Source of the DNA: Acidimicrobiia bacterium
GTDB lineage: Bacteria; Actinomycetota; Acidimicrobiia; Spongiisociales; UBA5794
Assembly (NCBI GenBank): GCA_041393965.1
Contig: JAWKJB010000001.1
Coordinates: 124,001-188,000 of the forward strand
Direction of reading: 5' to 3'
Length of the DNA stretch: 64,000 nt
Shown here: positions 14,693-22,936 of the stretch, piece by piece
How positions within the stretch are numbered: the stretch's first letter is position 1
Layout of the letters: each line of letters starts with the position of its first letter
Translations under genes and position numbers: made by a program
The notes under the pieces: model-generated
Told to the model about the DNA's origin: nothing
What the model saw: only the letters and a program-made list of their open reading frames with translations
Database searches by the model: none

Positions 14693-15277
14693 TCACCGAT
14701 CGCGCTCCAGCAGGGTGTGGTAGTCGGCCGTGGTGTTCACATCGACCGGACTTGCCGAGTTCACCCCGAGCTCAAGCACCTCACGCTCGTCAAGTCTGGC
14801 AATGAATCTCCACAGTGCGCGTGGACCCTCGAGCGTCGCAGCCGTGAGAAACGAGGCCGACGAGAGAACAATCGGATGTCCCGGTCCGTCGGTGTAGTGA
14901 ACGATCCCCGCGGTTGCTCCCGAGGCGATCACCCGGGTCGCGAGGAGTCGGACGACTTCAGGATCGACGCCGGGCATGTCTCCCAGGAGTACCGCAGCGG
15001 CATCAACATCGTCGAGCACCGCGAGGCCTACCCGCAACGATGAGGCATTCCCGGCCGTTGGATCCGGGTTGTCGACAAGGACGGCGCGGTCTCGCACCGC
15101 TGAAGCCACCTCCTCACCGTGGAAGCCGGTCACCACCACAACCGGCTCGGCGCCCGAGGCGGACGCTGCCGCGACGACGGCTTCGACCATCGTCGATCCA
15201 CGAAACGGCAGGGTCATCTTCGGCGCACCCATACGCGACGACTCGCCAGCAGCCAGTACGATCGCGGCGAACCGGAC
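14693..15277 (-). CDS. MobA-like nucleotidyltransferase of the cox operon (start unresolved)
   Basis: The product (about 194 residues) begins with the nucleotidyltransferase signature LAAGESSRMGAPKMTLPFRG and contains LLGDMPGVDPEVV and GHPIVLSS. This is the MobA/MocA pattern that adds CMP or GMP to molybdopterin for molybdenum hydroxylases, which suits its position right after coxM. No ATG, GTG or TTG exists in frame between the coxM stop (15307) and the LAAG motif. The residue at the expected start (15277) is a GTC Val codon. The start given is therefore nominal, and translation from a non-standard codon or a sequence error should be considered. Confidence 0.75.
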   Translation of the reverse strand, partial: VRFAAIVLAAGESSRMGAPKMTLPFRGSTMVEAVVAAASASGAEPVVVVTGFHGEEVASAVRDRAVLVDNPDPTAGNASSLRVGLAVLDDVDAAAVLLGDMPGVDPEVVRLLATRVIASGATAGIVHYTDGPGHPIVLSSASFLTAATLEGPRALWRFIARLDEREVLELGVNSASPVDVNTTADYHTLLERDR

Positions 15278-15306
15278 CGTTGCCGATCGTCCGGCGTCGG
15301 CTTCGG

Positions 15307-16155
15307 CTATGTGAGGGCACCTTCGATCGCACGCCGCACATACACACCGGCGAGATGCGTGCGGTAGTCCACCGACGCGAACAGATCCTCGAGGACATGC
15401 ACCCCATCGGTGGCGTGGGACGCCGCCGCAGCGATCGCATCTTCGGACCCGTCCGAACCTGCAAGGACATCGGAGCAGCCCGTTGCGAGGTACGGCTTCG
15501 ATGACACCCCTGTCACCGCGACACGGGCCGAGGTCACCGTCCCGTTGCTCCGCTGCACCCACGCCGCCGCAGCGGCAATCGGGTAGTCGGTGTTGCCCCC
15601 ATGCCGGCCGAGCTTTCGATACGCCGACGACCCACCCTTCGGGATCGTGATCTTGGTAAGGATCTCGTCAGGCTCCAACGCGGAAGTCAGCGTGTCGACG
15701 AAGAAGTCGGCGGCCGCGATCTCGCGGGTTCCGCGCACCGATGCTGCGTGCATGGTCGCATCGAGCGCAAGGGCTCCGGCTGGCTGGTCCGCAGATACAT
15801 CGGCATGCGCGAGCGAGCCGCATGTGGTTCCGCGGTTGCGCACCTGCGGGTCAGCTGTCGACCCAGCAGCCTCTGCGAGGGCGGTGGCGTGTTGCTGGAC
15901 CAGTTCGCTCGAAGCGGTCTGGGCGTGTCGAACCATCGCACCGATTGACAGGTGATCACCCTCATCGGTGATCTGGTCGAGTCCGGGGATCCGCGAGATG
16001 TCGATGACCGTTGTGGGGCGGACGATGCGTAGCTTCAGCATCGGGATGAGGCTCATACCGCCGCTGAGAACCTTGGCGTTCTCCGCTCCGGACAGTGCAG
16101 CAACAGCCTCATCGAGGGACGCCGGAGCCATGTAGTCAAAGCTTGGTGGGAACAT
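15307..16155 (-). CDS. coxM: CoxM-type FAD-binding subunit of molybdenum hydroxylase
   Basis: The 282-residue medium subunit shows FAD-binding motifs VLSGGMSLIPML (29-40) and TTCGSLAHADVSADQP (110-125), close to the family consensus. It passes electrons from the [2Fe-2S] subunit to the quinone pool or another acceptor. ATG 16155 lies 2 nt after the coxL stop; an upstream in-frame start would lie inside coxL. It is the third gene of the S-L-M order typical of form II operons. Confidence 0.95.
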   Translation of the reverse strand: MFPPSFDYMAPASLDEAVAALSGAENAKVLSGGMSLIPMLKLRIVRPTTVIDISRIPGLDQITDEGDHLSIGAMVRHAQTASSELVQQHATALAEAAGSTADPQVRNRGTTCGSLAHADVSADQPAGALALDATMHAASVRGTREIAAADFFVDTLTSALEPDEILTKITIPKGGSSAYRKLGRHGGNTDYPIAAAAAWVQRSNGTVTSARVAVTGVSSKPYLATGCSDVLAGSDGSEDAIAAAASHATDGVHVLEDLFASVDYRTHLAGVYVRRAIEGALT

Positions 16156-16157
16156 CG

Positions 16158-18533
16158 CTACTCCTTCGCGTCCTGAATCGCCTGCCACACCCGTTTGGGT
16201 CGCAGCGGCATGTCGATGTGCCGTACCCCCAGATGGGCGACAGCATCGACGACGGCGTTCACAATCGTCTGGGCGGCACCGATCGTTCCGGCTTCCCCGA
16301 TGCCTTTGACACCGAGCGGATTGACATCCGTCGGCGTCACCGTTCGATCGAGAGAGAACATCGGAAGATCCGAGGCTGCGGGCAGGGCATAGCTCCCGAG
16401 GGAGCCAGTGAGCAGGTTGCCCATGTCGTCGTAGATGGCCTCCTCGAACAGTGCCTGCGCGATCCCCTGCGCGATACCCCCGTGGACCTGACCGTCGACG
16501 ATCATCGGGTTGATCACATTCCCACAGTCGTCGGTCGCCCAGTACTCGAGGATGTCGACATCACCGGTTTCAGGGTCGACCTCAACGAGTGCGAGATGCG
16601 ATCCGAACGGCCAGGTAGCGTTCGGGGGGCTGAACACAACGGACGACTCAAGTCCGCCCTCAACACCTTCGGGAAGCGTGTGGGGCTGGTATGCAGACTC
16701 GGCGATCTGTCCCCAGGTCACCGACTTATCAGGGGATCCGGCCACATGGGCGCCACCGTCAGCAAACCGGATGTCCTCCGACGCCGCTTCGAGGAGGTGT
16801 CCGGCGATCGCCGCCGCCTTCTCCTTGACCCGCGCCGTCGCCTCGTATGTTGCTGTTCCGTCAACGGCGATCGACCGCGACCCGAAAGTCCCGACACCCA
16901 TCGGTGAATCGAGCGAATCGCCGTGCTGCACCTCGATGTTGTCCATCGCGATACCGAGTCCGTCGGAAACGATCTGTGCCCATGTCGTTTCGTGTCCCTG
17001 ACCGCTCGGGCCGGTCCCGATCGTCACCGTGCAGGTGCCATCGGGCTGGATACGCACGACACCCGATCCGCTGAAGGCGGTCGGTAGCCCGTAGGCCGCC
17101 CATGAAAACCCGAGCCCTGCAAGGGCCGAGGGCCCGAAGCCACAGACCTCGACATAGGAGCTGAGTCCGAGACCAAGAAGCCTCCCGTCGGCACGAGCTG
17201 CATCCCGCTTTGCCTTCAGATCCTCATAGCCGACCCGATCGAGGAGGGCGTCGAGGTTCGTTGCGTAGTCGCCGCTGTCCATGGTGAGCCCGATCGCGGT
17301 CTGGACGGGAAAATCCTCAGGCTTCCAGTAGTTCGCCTTACGCACATCGGAAGGATCCATGCCGATCTCGCGGGCATAGTGGTCGATGATGCGCTCGAGG
17401 TAATACGCGGCCTCTGGCCGACCCGCACCCCGGTACGCGTCGGTGGTCGGGGTGTTGGTCACGACACAGTGAAGCGCATAGGCGGTCGGGATGTTGTATT
17501 GGCCCGGTGCAACGAACAGACCGAGCAACGGGATCGCCACCGTGAAGTTGTGTGAGTACGCACCCATGTCGCAGATCGCCTCGAGCTCATACCCGAGGAT
17601 CTTCCCGTCTCTTGTACCGGTGATCGTCGCCGTCCCGACCCAACCGCGGCCCTGGATCGACGAGAAGGCCGCCTCTCTGCGCGTTTCGGTCCAACGCACC
17701 GGCCGACCGAGCTGTTTGGATGCGTAGCAGACGAGGATCTCGTCGGGGTACACATTCAACTTGAGCCCGAAACCGCCACCGACTTCGGGGGCCACGACAC
17801 GAACCTTGTTCGACGGAATGCCGAATGTGGTTCCGATGGCCCCGGCGACGGCATGAGGGATCTGGGACGACGACCACAGCTCGACCGACCCGTAACCGCT
17901 GTTCCAATCGGCGAGCACCGCTCTGGGCTCGATCGCGGTGGGGATGAGTCGTTGGTTGACCATCTCGAGGCTGACGGTGACGGTGTCGTCCCGTTGCTTC
18001 GCCTCTTGGATCCCCGGCGAAGGATCCGGCAGTTCGATGACCCCCTCCCACCATCCGTGGCCGTGCCAAGTCAGGAGGGTGTTCGATGCGTCACCGTGCA
18101 CCTTGACGGTGTCGTTGAATGCATCCTTCAGGTCGACGACGGCCTCACCTGGCTCATAGTCGACGAACACGAGGTCGGCAGCGTCCCGTGCCAAATAGCG
18201 GTCGTCTGCGACGACCATCGCAACGGCTTCGCCAACATGTTTCACCACGCCGTCGGCGAGGAGGGGCCGGAGGGTACCGACGGCGACCTGGGCCGGGTTC
18301 GGTCCGAGATGGCGCACATCGTCGGCCGTGTACACGGCGCGGACCCCCGGAGCGCTCTTGGCCGCGGCGACATCGATGCTGTTGATGGTCGCGGCCGCGA
18401 ACGGACTCCGCACGAAGGCAACAGCGAGCTCGCCTGCACGCTTGACATCGTCGACATAGACGCCCTTCCCCTTGATGAGGGACGGGTCTTCCTTGCGGCG
18501 GACGATCCCACCCATGACACTGGTCGTACTCAC
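16158..18533 (-). CDS. coxL: molybdenum hydroxylase large subunit, form II CoxL-like
   Basis: The 791-residue protein starts at GTG 18533, overlapping the coxS stop by 4 nt (GTGA). It has the aldehyde oxidase/xanthine dehydrogenase a/b hammerhead domain (about 15-130), the molybdopterin-binding VGGGFGLK (251-258), and the catalytic-Glu segment VKGIGEAGTIG with Glu near 747. The active-site loop reads AYRGAGR (366-372). Form I CO dehydrogenases have AYXCSFR, whose Cys carries copper; AYRGAGR marks form II enzymes, for which CO oxidation is uncertain. The true substrate is therefore open. Confidence 0.93.
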   Translation of the reverse strand: MSTTSVMGGIVRRKEDPSLIKGKGVYVDDVKRAGELAVAFVRSPFAAATINSIDVAAAKSAPGVRAVYTADDVRHLGPNPAQVAVGTLRPLLADGVVKHVGEAVAMVVADDRYLARDAADLVFVDYEPGEAVVDLKDAFNDTVKVHGDASNTLLTWHGHGWWEGVIELPDPSPGIQEAKQRDDTVTVSLEMVNQRLIPTAIEPRAVLADWNSGYGSVELWSSSQIPHAVAGAIGTTFGIPSNKVRVVAPEVGGGFGLKLNVYPDEILVCYASKQLGRPVRWTETRREAAFSSIQGRGWVGTATITGTRDGKILGYELEAICDMGAYSHNFTVAIPLLGLFVAPGQYNIPTAYALHCVVTNTPTTDAYRGAGRPEAAYYLERIIDHYAREIGMDPSDVRKANYWKPEDFPVQTAIGLTMDSGDYATNLDALLDRVGYEDLKAKRDAARADGRLLGLGLSSYVEVCGFGPSALAGLGFSWAAYGLPTAFSGSGVVRIQPDGTCTVTIGTGPSGQGHETTWAQIVSDGLGIAMDNIEVQHGDSLDSPMGVGTFGSRSIAVDGTATYEATARVKEKAAAIAGHLLEAASEDIRFADGGAHVAGSPDKSVTWGQIAESAYQPHTLPEGVEGGLESSVVFSPPNATWPFGSHLALVEVDPETGDVDILEYWATDDCGNVINPMIVDGQVHGGIAQGIAQALFEEAIYDDMGNLLTGSLGSYALPAASDLPMFSLDRTVTPTDVNPLGVKGIGEAGTIGAAQTIVNAVVDAVAHLGVRHIDMPLRPKRVWQAIQDAKE

Positions 18534-19030
18534 GATGCCACCTCCGAAGACGCACCTTTGGGATCCTCGCCACGAATCTTCGCCCCTGCGTATTCGACCG
18601 ATCGCACGATGTTGTGGTAGCCGGTACACCGGCACAGGTTGCCTGCGATTGCGCCACGGATCTCGGCCTCGGTGGGATCGGTGTTGGATTCGAGGAGAGC
18701 AACCGAACTCATGATCATCCCGGGCGTGCAGAAGCCGCATTGAAGGCCATGACACTCCCAGAATCCTTCCTGGACAGGGTGCAGGTCGTCGCCGCTCGCC
18801 ACACCTTCAATCGTCGTGACCTCACAGCCGTCGGCTTGGACCGTGAGCATCGAACACGACTTCACAGGGTCGCCGTCGACAATGACCGTGCACGCTCCGC
18901 AGTAGCCGATGTCGCACCCGACATGGGTTCCCGTCAGCCCCAGCTTCTCGCGCAGGTAATGCACGAGAAGGAGCCGTGGTTCGACATCGGAAGTGTGCCG
19001 GGCCCCATTGACGGTGATGCTGACTTCCAC
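18530..19030 (-). CDS. coxS: CoxS-type [2Fe-2S] small subunit
   Basis: The 166-residue protein carries two [2Fe-2S] clusters: a plant-type cluster (C39, C44, C47, C59) and an alpha-helical cluster (CGFC at 98-101, CRC at 133-135). It carries electrons between the molybdenum site of CoxL and the FAD of CoxM. GTG 19030 is preferred because GGAGG lies 8 nt upstream; ATG 19063 is an alternative. It overlaps coxL by 4 nt. Confidence 0.95.
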   Translation of the reverse strand: MEVSITVNGARHTSDVEPRLLLVHYLREKLGLTGTHVGCDIGYCGACTVIVDGDPVKSCSMLTVQADGCEVTTIEGVASGDDLHPVQEGFWECHGLQCGFCTPGMIMSSVALLESNTDPTEAEIRGAIAGNLCRCTGYHNIVRSVEYAGAKIRGEDPKGASSEVAS

Positions 19031-19127
19031 GATCTGAACCTCCGCTTGTTCGAGGACCCTCACACGCGGAGATCGATGCTCCGCTCCACCATCACACTAC
19101 GCGAATCGAATCCACGCTGCACGCGAG

Positions 19128-19694
19128 CTACGACCTCGACACGATTCGTTTCAGCCACGACTTGAACGCGGCCCACCAGCTGGCGAAGAACAGCGAGATA
19201 CCCCGCACCTCCCCAGCCGCCACCGCCGACGCCTCTTCCTCGCTCGACGCGTCGAGCTTCGCGTGGACACACTGGGAGAATTCGTCGATGAGTCGACGCG
19301 ACACCTCCCCGACCAGACCCGTTCTCCCGAACTGTGCGATCGGGCCTGCGAGCGTCACCTTGGCGTCGATCGTCACATCGGTGTTGTCGACACCAGATTC
19401 GGCGAGTGTCACATCGACAACGACCTGTCCCTGACTCCCCCCCGATCGATCAACCCCGCGGCCTCTGATCTTCGCGGTGTGTGCCGCCTCGTCGAACTCA
19501 ACCGTCGCGGTCCCCTCGAACGACGCCGCGATCGGCCCGAGCTTGACCGACACCTTCCCGCCGTAGGAACCATCGTCGTTCGTCGAGGTCAGCTCCGCCC
19601 CCGGGAGGCACTGTGCAAGTGCCGGCACATCCATGAACATGGGCCAGACCTGGTCGAGGGTGCGTTGGACCGTGAAGCTCTCAGTGATCTTCAT
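19128..19694 (-). CDS. coxG: CoxG-type SRPBCC protein, membrane recruitment
   Basis: The 188-residue protein has the SRPBCC/CoxG fold (MKITESFTVQRTLDQVWPMF, CLPGAELTS, KVSVKLGPIAASFEGTATV) followed by a linker and a C-terminal hydrophobic/basic helix (ISLFFASWWAAFKSWLKRI). CoxG is known to anchor CO dehydrogenase at the membrane near the quinone pool. It lies 97 bp upstream of coxS in the same direction. Confidence 0.9.
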   Translation of the reverse strand: MKITESFTVQRTLDQVWPMFMDVPALAQCLPGAELTSTNDDGSYGGKVSVKLGPIAASFEGTATVEFDEAAHTAKIRGRGVDRSGGSQGQVVVDVTLAESGVDNTDVTIDAKVTLAGPIAQFGRTGLVGEVSRRLIDEFSQCVHAKLDASSEEEASAVAAGEVRGISLFFASWWAAFKSWLKRIVSRS

Positions 19695-19695
19695 G

Positions 19696-19742
19696 ATTCT
19701 CAGATCTCAGATGCCAGATGCCGGATGCCAGATTTGGGATGT
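19696..19742. repeat. heptanucleotide array, family A, short third locus
   Basis: About six units (CAGATCT, CAGATGC, CAGATGC, CGGATGC, CAGATTT, GGGATGT) lie in the gap between xdhC and coxG inside the cox operon. It looks like a degenerate or young copy of the arrays at 2310-2502 and 10271-10390. Confidence 0.75.
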
Positions 19743-19750
19743 GTAGGGGA

Positions 19751-20512
19751 TCAGTGGATTGGAGCATCGGTACCTCGCAGCGGTTCGGCGGTTCCGGAGC
19801 CTCCGTAACGGACCCGGATGATTTCCCCGAGAATGGAGATCGCGGTCTCGGCCGGGGTCTGGGCCTTCAAGTCGAGACCGATCGGCCCGTGGATCGAGGC
19901 GAGCTCATCGTCGGTCCAACCCGCCTCTTTGAGTCGCTCGAGCCGAAGCCCGTGCGTGCGCCGCGAACCCATGGCACCCAGGTAGCGGATCGGCATGCCA
20001 TGCACAGCATCAAAGACGGGGATCTCGAATCGAGCGTCGTGGCTCAGGAGAACCACATAGGTTCTCCGATCCGGCGCCACCTTGTCGAAGACCTCGCCCG
20101 GCCAGGCAACGATCAGATCGTCGACATGGGGGAAGCGTTCCGGGGTTGCCCACGCTGCCCTCGCATCGGCGACGATCACCCGGAATCCAAGTTCGCGAGC
20201 GAACAGCGACAGGGGCTGAGCGATATGCCCGGCGCCAAAGATCAGCATGACCGGCGAAGGCGCCACGACATCGATGAAGATACGCCGATCGCCGTACACG
20301 AGAGCCCTGCTCTCCTCCCGGTCCATGAGCTGGCTGGCATCGGCAAGCACAGCGTCGCTGCACCAGGCCGGGAGCGCACCGGTCATGGCGCCACGCTCGC
20401 GGTCGACAACCACGGTGTCGCCGAGGCCGGGGCCTTCGATCACGGAGAGTATGGCGCCGAGGCGCTCGGCATTCTTCAGCGTTACAACGGCCTCGACGGA
20501 CTCATTCACCAT
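19751..20512 (-). CDS. XdhC/CoxF C-terminal (Rossmann) protein
   Basis: The 253-residue protein contains the XdhC Rossmann domain (PVMLIFGAGHIAQPLSLFA, YVVLLSHDARFE, YLGAMGSRRTHGLRLERL, GLDLKAQTPAETAISILGEI). XdhC proteins bind molybdenum cofactor, sulfurate it and insert it into hydroxylases. The usual N-terminal XdhC_CoxI domain is absent here and is encoded by the preceding gene, which overlaps by 7 nt at ATGGTGA. Together they equal one ordinary XdhC. Confidence 0.9.
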   Translation of the reverse strand: MVNESVEAVVTLKNAERLGAILSVIEGPGLGDTVVVDRERGAMTGALPAWCSDAVLADASQLMDREESRALVYGDRRIFIDVVAPSPVMLIFGAGHIAQPLSLFARELGFRVIVADARAAWATPERFPHVDDLIVAWPGEVFDKVAPDRRTYVVLLSHDARFEIPVFDAVHGMPIRYLGAMGSRRTHGLRLERLKEAGWTDDELASIHGPIGLDLKAQTPAETAISILGEIIRVRYGGSGTAEPLRGTDAPIH

Positions 20513-20814
20513 GGTGCGATGAACACCTCGATCGTGCCCCCACAGGTGAGGCCGACCTCGAACGCGTCGTCGTCTGCGATTCCGTAGGTCACCAGCCGGG
20601 GCGTGTGGGATTCGAGCACTCCGGCTGCGTGTTCGCGTACATCGTTCTCGACGCACCCACCGCTGACCGATCCCTCCATCTCGCCTTCGGATGAGATCAG
20701 CATCTTGGCGCCGACACCTCTCGGTGCGGAGCCCTTGACCGACACCACCGTCGCGACAGCGACCTCCTTGCCCTCGCCGAGCCATCGGTCTCTGACTTCG
20801 AGGATCTCCTTCAT
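20506..20814 (-). CDS. XdhC_CoxI-domain protein (N-terminal half of XdhC)
   Basis: The 102-residue protein matches the XdhC N-terminal domain (ATVVSVKGSAPRGVGAKMLI, EGSVSGGCVENDV, GLTCGGTIEVFI), including the conserved GGCVE and C-G-G residues. ATG 20814 overlaps the coxE stop by 4 nt. The separation from the Rossmann half is by overlapping stop and start rather than by decay, so it looks like a stable two-gene form. Confidence 0.9.
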   Translation of the reverse strand: MKEILEVRDRWLGEGKEVAVATVVSVKGSAPRGVGAKMLISSEGEMEGSVSGGCVENDVREHAAGVLESHTPRLVTYGIADDDAFEVGLTCGGTIEVFIAPW

Positions 20815-21971
20815 GAGGCTTCGACACTCCTTCGCTTGGTCCGGTCGGACTGCAACAGGTTCACCAGCTCGATCAGGTTACGAGCGGTGCCGCCTGCCAA
20901 CAAATCGTCGACGAACGGGAACGCGGCCGTCATTCCCCTCGCCTCCGGTGTGAATCCGTGGTGGCCGGCGAGCGGGTTGAGCCAGATGACGCGATGCGCC
21001 GACCGGGCGAGACGCCGCATCTCGATCGAGAGAAGATCCGGGTCCCCCGTGTCCCAACCATCGGAGATGATGAGCACGATTGGGCCGCGCCCACCGATCC
21101 GTTTGGCCCAATGCCGGTTGTATGCGCCGATGGCCTCGCCGATCCGGGTTCCCCCGGACCAGTCGTCCACCACATGGGATATGTCAGCAAGGGCATCGCG
21201 TGGGTCTCGTCGTCGGAGTTGGCGGGTGATCCGGGTCAGCCGCGTCGCAAACACGAACGACTCAACGGAAGCGAACCGGTGGTGCGCACCATGGACGAAG
21301 TACAACAGCATCTCGGAGTATCGCTCCATGGAGCCTGAGATGTCGGCGATCACCACAAGGCGGCGCTGTCGTGGTCGTCGCTGCATGAACGACAAGGGCA
21401 TCATGTCCGATCTCGGGCCCGTGACCTCGCGGAGGGTCCGGCGCATGTCGGGAACGGTTCCTGAACGGGTCGGCATGAACCGCCGCGATCGGTAGCTCGA
21501 AGGACTCCACACCATTGCCTCCAGCACCTTGGCGACGGCAGCTGCTTCGTCATCGCTGAGGTCGGCGAAGTCCACATCGGCGAGGCGGTCGGTATGGGAT
21601 CCCCCGACGATCGCAGGTATCTCGGCGAGTTGCGCTGTGTCGCTGGCAGTGGGATCGCCGGTGATCGAGAGGCTCGGTGAGCGTGTCTGCGTACGCTTCG
21701 AGCCGACCCTCGCAACCACATCCTCGAGGAGGTACACGATCCCACCGGAGAAGAACTGGTCGAAGATCTCGTTGAAGCGTTCCTGTTGGGCGTTGCGGGT
21801 CACAACGAGGGATGCGAATGCGGCTCGAACATCCCCGCCCGAGTGCAGCCCGATGATGCGGGCAGCCTCCACGAGGTCGCGTGTCGTTGTCGGCGTCACC
21901 GCGAAGCCGCCTTCGCGGAGGGCACGCGTGAAGGCGGCCAGGTTCGCCGCTGCAACCTCTCCGGCGGTCAT
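20811..21971 (-). CDS. coxE: CoxE-like von Willebrand factor A protein
   Basis: The 386-residue protein ends in a VWA domain with MIDAS motif DISGS (210-214), the Thr of SGGTRIG, and IISDGWDTGD. The N-terminal half is helical, with an acidic linker (about 130-150). CoxE works with the MoxR ATPase CoxD in maturing the active site of CO dehydrogenase. ATG 21971 overlaps the coxD stop by 4 nt. Confidence 0.92.
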   Translation of the reverse strand: MTAGEVAAANLAAFTRALREGGFAVTPTTTRDLVEAARIIGLHSGGDVRAAFASLVVTRNAQQERFNEIFDQFFSGGIVYLLEDVVARVGSKRTQTRSPSLSITGDPTASDTAQLAEIPAIVGGSHTDRLADVDFADLSDDEAAAVAKVLEAMVWSPSSYRSRRFMPTRSGTVPDMRRTLREVTGPRSDMMPLSFMQRRPRQRRLVVIADISGSMERYSEMLLYFVHGAHHRFASVESFVFATRLTRITRQLRRRDPRDALADISHVVDDWSGGTRIGEAIGAYNRHWAKRIGGRGPIVLIISDGWDTGDPDLLSIEMRRLARSAHRVIWLNPLAGHHGFTPEARGMTAAFPFVDDLLAGGTARNLIELVNLLQSDRTKRRSVEAS

Positions 21972-22840
21972 GCCAGCAGCTCGGTGCCCGCGGTTCGGAC
22001 CGTGACGAGGTCCTCTTCGTATTTCACGACCACGCCGAGCGTCGAGTCCACCGCCTCCGGACTCAGTCGGTCGACATCGAGAATAGAGAGCGCATTGGCC
22101 CAGTCGATCGTCTCGGCAACGCCGGGAGGCTTGAACAGATCGAGGTCGCGGAGCTTGGCCATCGCTTCGGCCAGTTCCTTGGCGAGCGCATCGGGAAGAT
22201 CGGGAGCCCTCGCGTGAAGGATCTCGATTTCGCGCTCGACGCTCGGATAGTCAATCCAGTGGTAGACGCAGCGGCGTTTGACGGCGTCATGGATCTCGCG
22301 TGTTCGGTTCGAGGTGATGACCACGATCGGGGGTGTCTCGGCCCTGATCGTTCCGATCTCGGGGATGGTGATCTGGAACTCCGAGAGGATCTCAAGCAGG
22401 TACGCCTCGAACTCTTCGTCCGCACGATCGAGCTCGTCGATCAGGAGCACTGTCGGGTCACCCTCGGCGGAATGCCTGATCGCCTGGAGCAACGGCCGCG
22501 CAACAAGGTACTCGTCGCTCATGATGTCGGTCGGTTCGATGTCATCACCTCGGGCCTCGAGCATCCGGATCGCGAGCATCTGCTTGGCGTAGTCCCACTC
22601 ATAGATGGCATGCGAAGCATCGAGTCCCTCGTAGCACTGGAGCCTGATCAGCTTGGCGCCGGTGATCGATGCGAGCACCTTGGCGATCTCCGTCTTGCCG
22701 ACCCCCGGCTCACCTTCGACGAAGAGCGGGCGGCCCATCTGGATCGCAAGGTGCGTGGCGACCGTGAGCCCCCGGTCAGGGATGTACGCCCTTGACAGGA
22801 GAGCCGCTTCGAGCGCTTCGACGGAATCGGGGTACGCCAT
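21968..22840 (-). CDS. coxD: MoxR-family AAA+ ATPase, CoxD-like
   Basis: The 290-residue AAA+ protein has Walker A GEPGVGKT (43-50), Walker B VLLIDELDR (131-139), the sensor region VVITSNRTREIHDAVKRRC and a C-terminal lid. MoxR/CoxD ATPases act as chaperones with VWA partners; in Oligotropha CoxD is needed to build the Mo-Cu centre. It is the first gene of the operon, with a REP-like palindrome just upstream at 22891-22928. Confidence 0.93.
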   Translation of the reverse strand: MAYPDSVEALEAALLSRAYIPDRGLTVATHLAIQMGRPLFVEGEPGVGKTEIAKVLASITGAKLIRLQCYEGLDASHAIYEWDYAKQMLAIRMLEARGDDIEPTDIMSDEYLVARPLLQAIRHSAEGDPTVLLIDELDRADEEFEAYLLEILSEFQITIPEIGTIRAETPPIVVITSNRTREIHDAVKRRCVYHWIDYPSVEREIEILHARAPDLPDALAKELAEAMAKLRDLDLFKPPGVAETIDWANALSILDVDRLSPEAVDSTLGVVVKYEEDLVTVRTAGTELLA

Positions 22841-22890
22841 GGACCGACCTTACCGACGATCTGGGTCGAACATTGGGCTGGTACTCGGCT

Positions 22891-22928
22891 CTATCCGGGT
22901 GGCAGCCCCGGGTTCAACCCAGGGTTGG
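22891..22928 (+). repeat. REP-like GC-rich palindrome, copy 3
   Basis: An imperfect hairpin (CAGCCCCGGGT / ACCCAGGGTTG around a 2-3 nt loop) preceded by TATCCGGGTGG. It has the same sequence and orientation as 5321-5356 and 6336-6370. It lies between the 3' end of nuoN and the 5' end of coxD, where it could also act as a terminator for the 11-subunit nuo operon. Confidence 0.75.
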
Positions 22929-22936
22929 CGCATCCC

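Noticed and set aside
16158..18533. Call as proven aerobic CO dehydrogenase
   Set aside because: The large-subunit loop is AYRGAGR rather than AYXCSFR, so CO as substrate is not supported by sequence alone.
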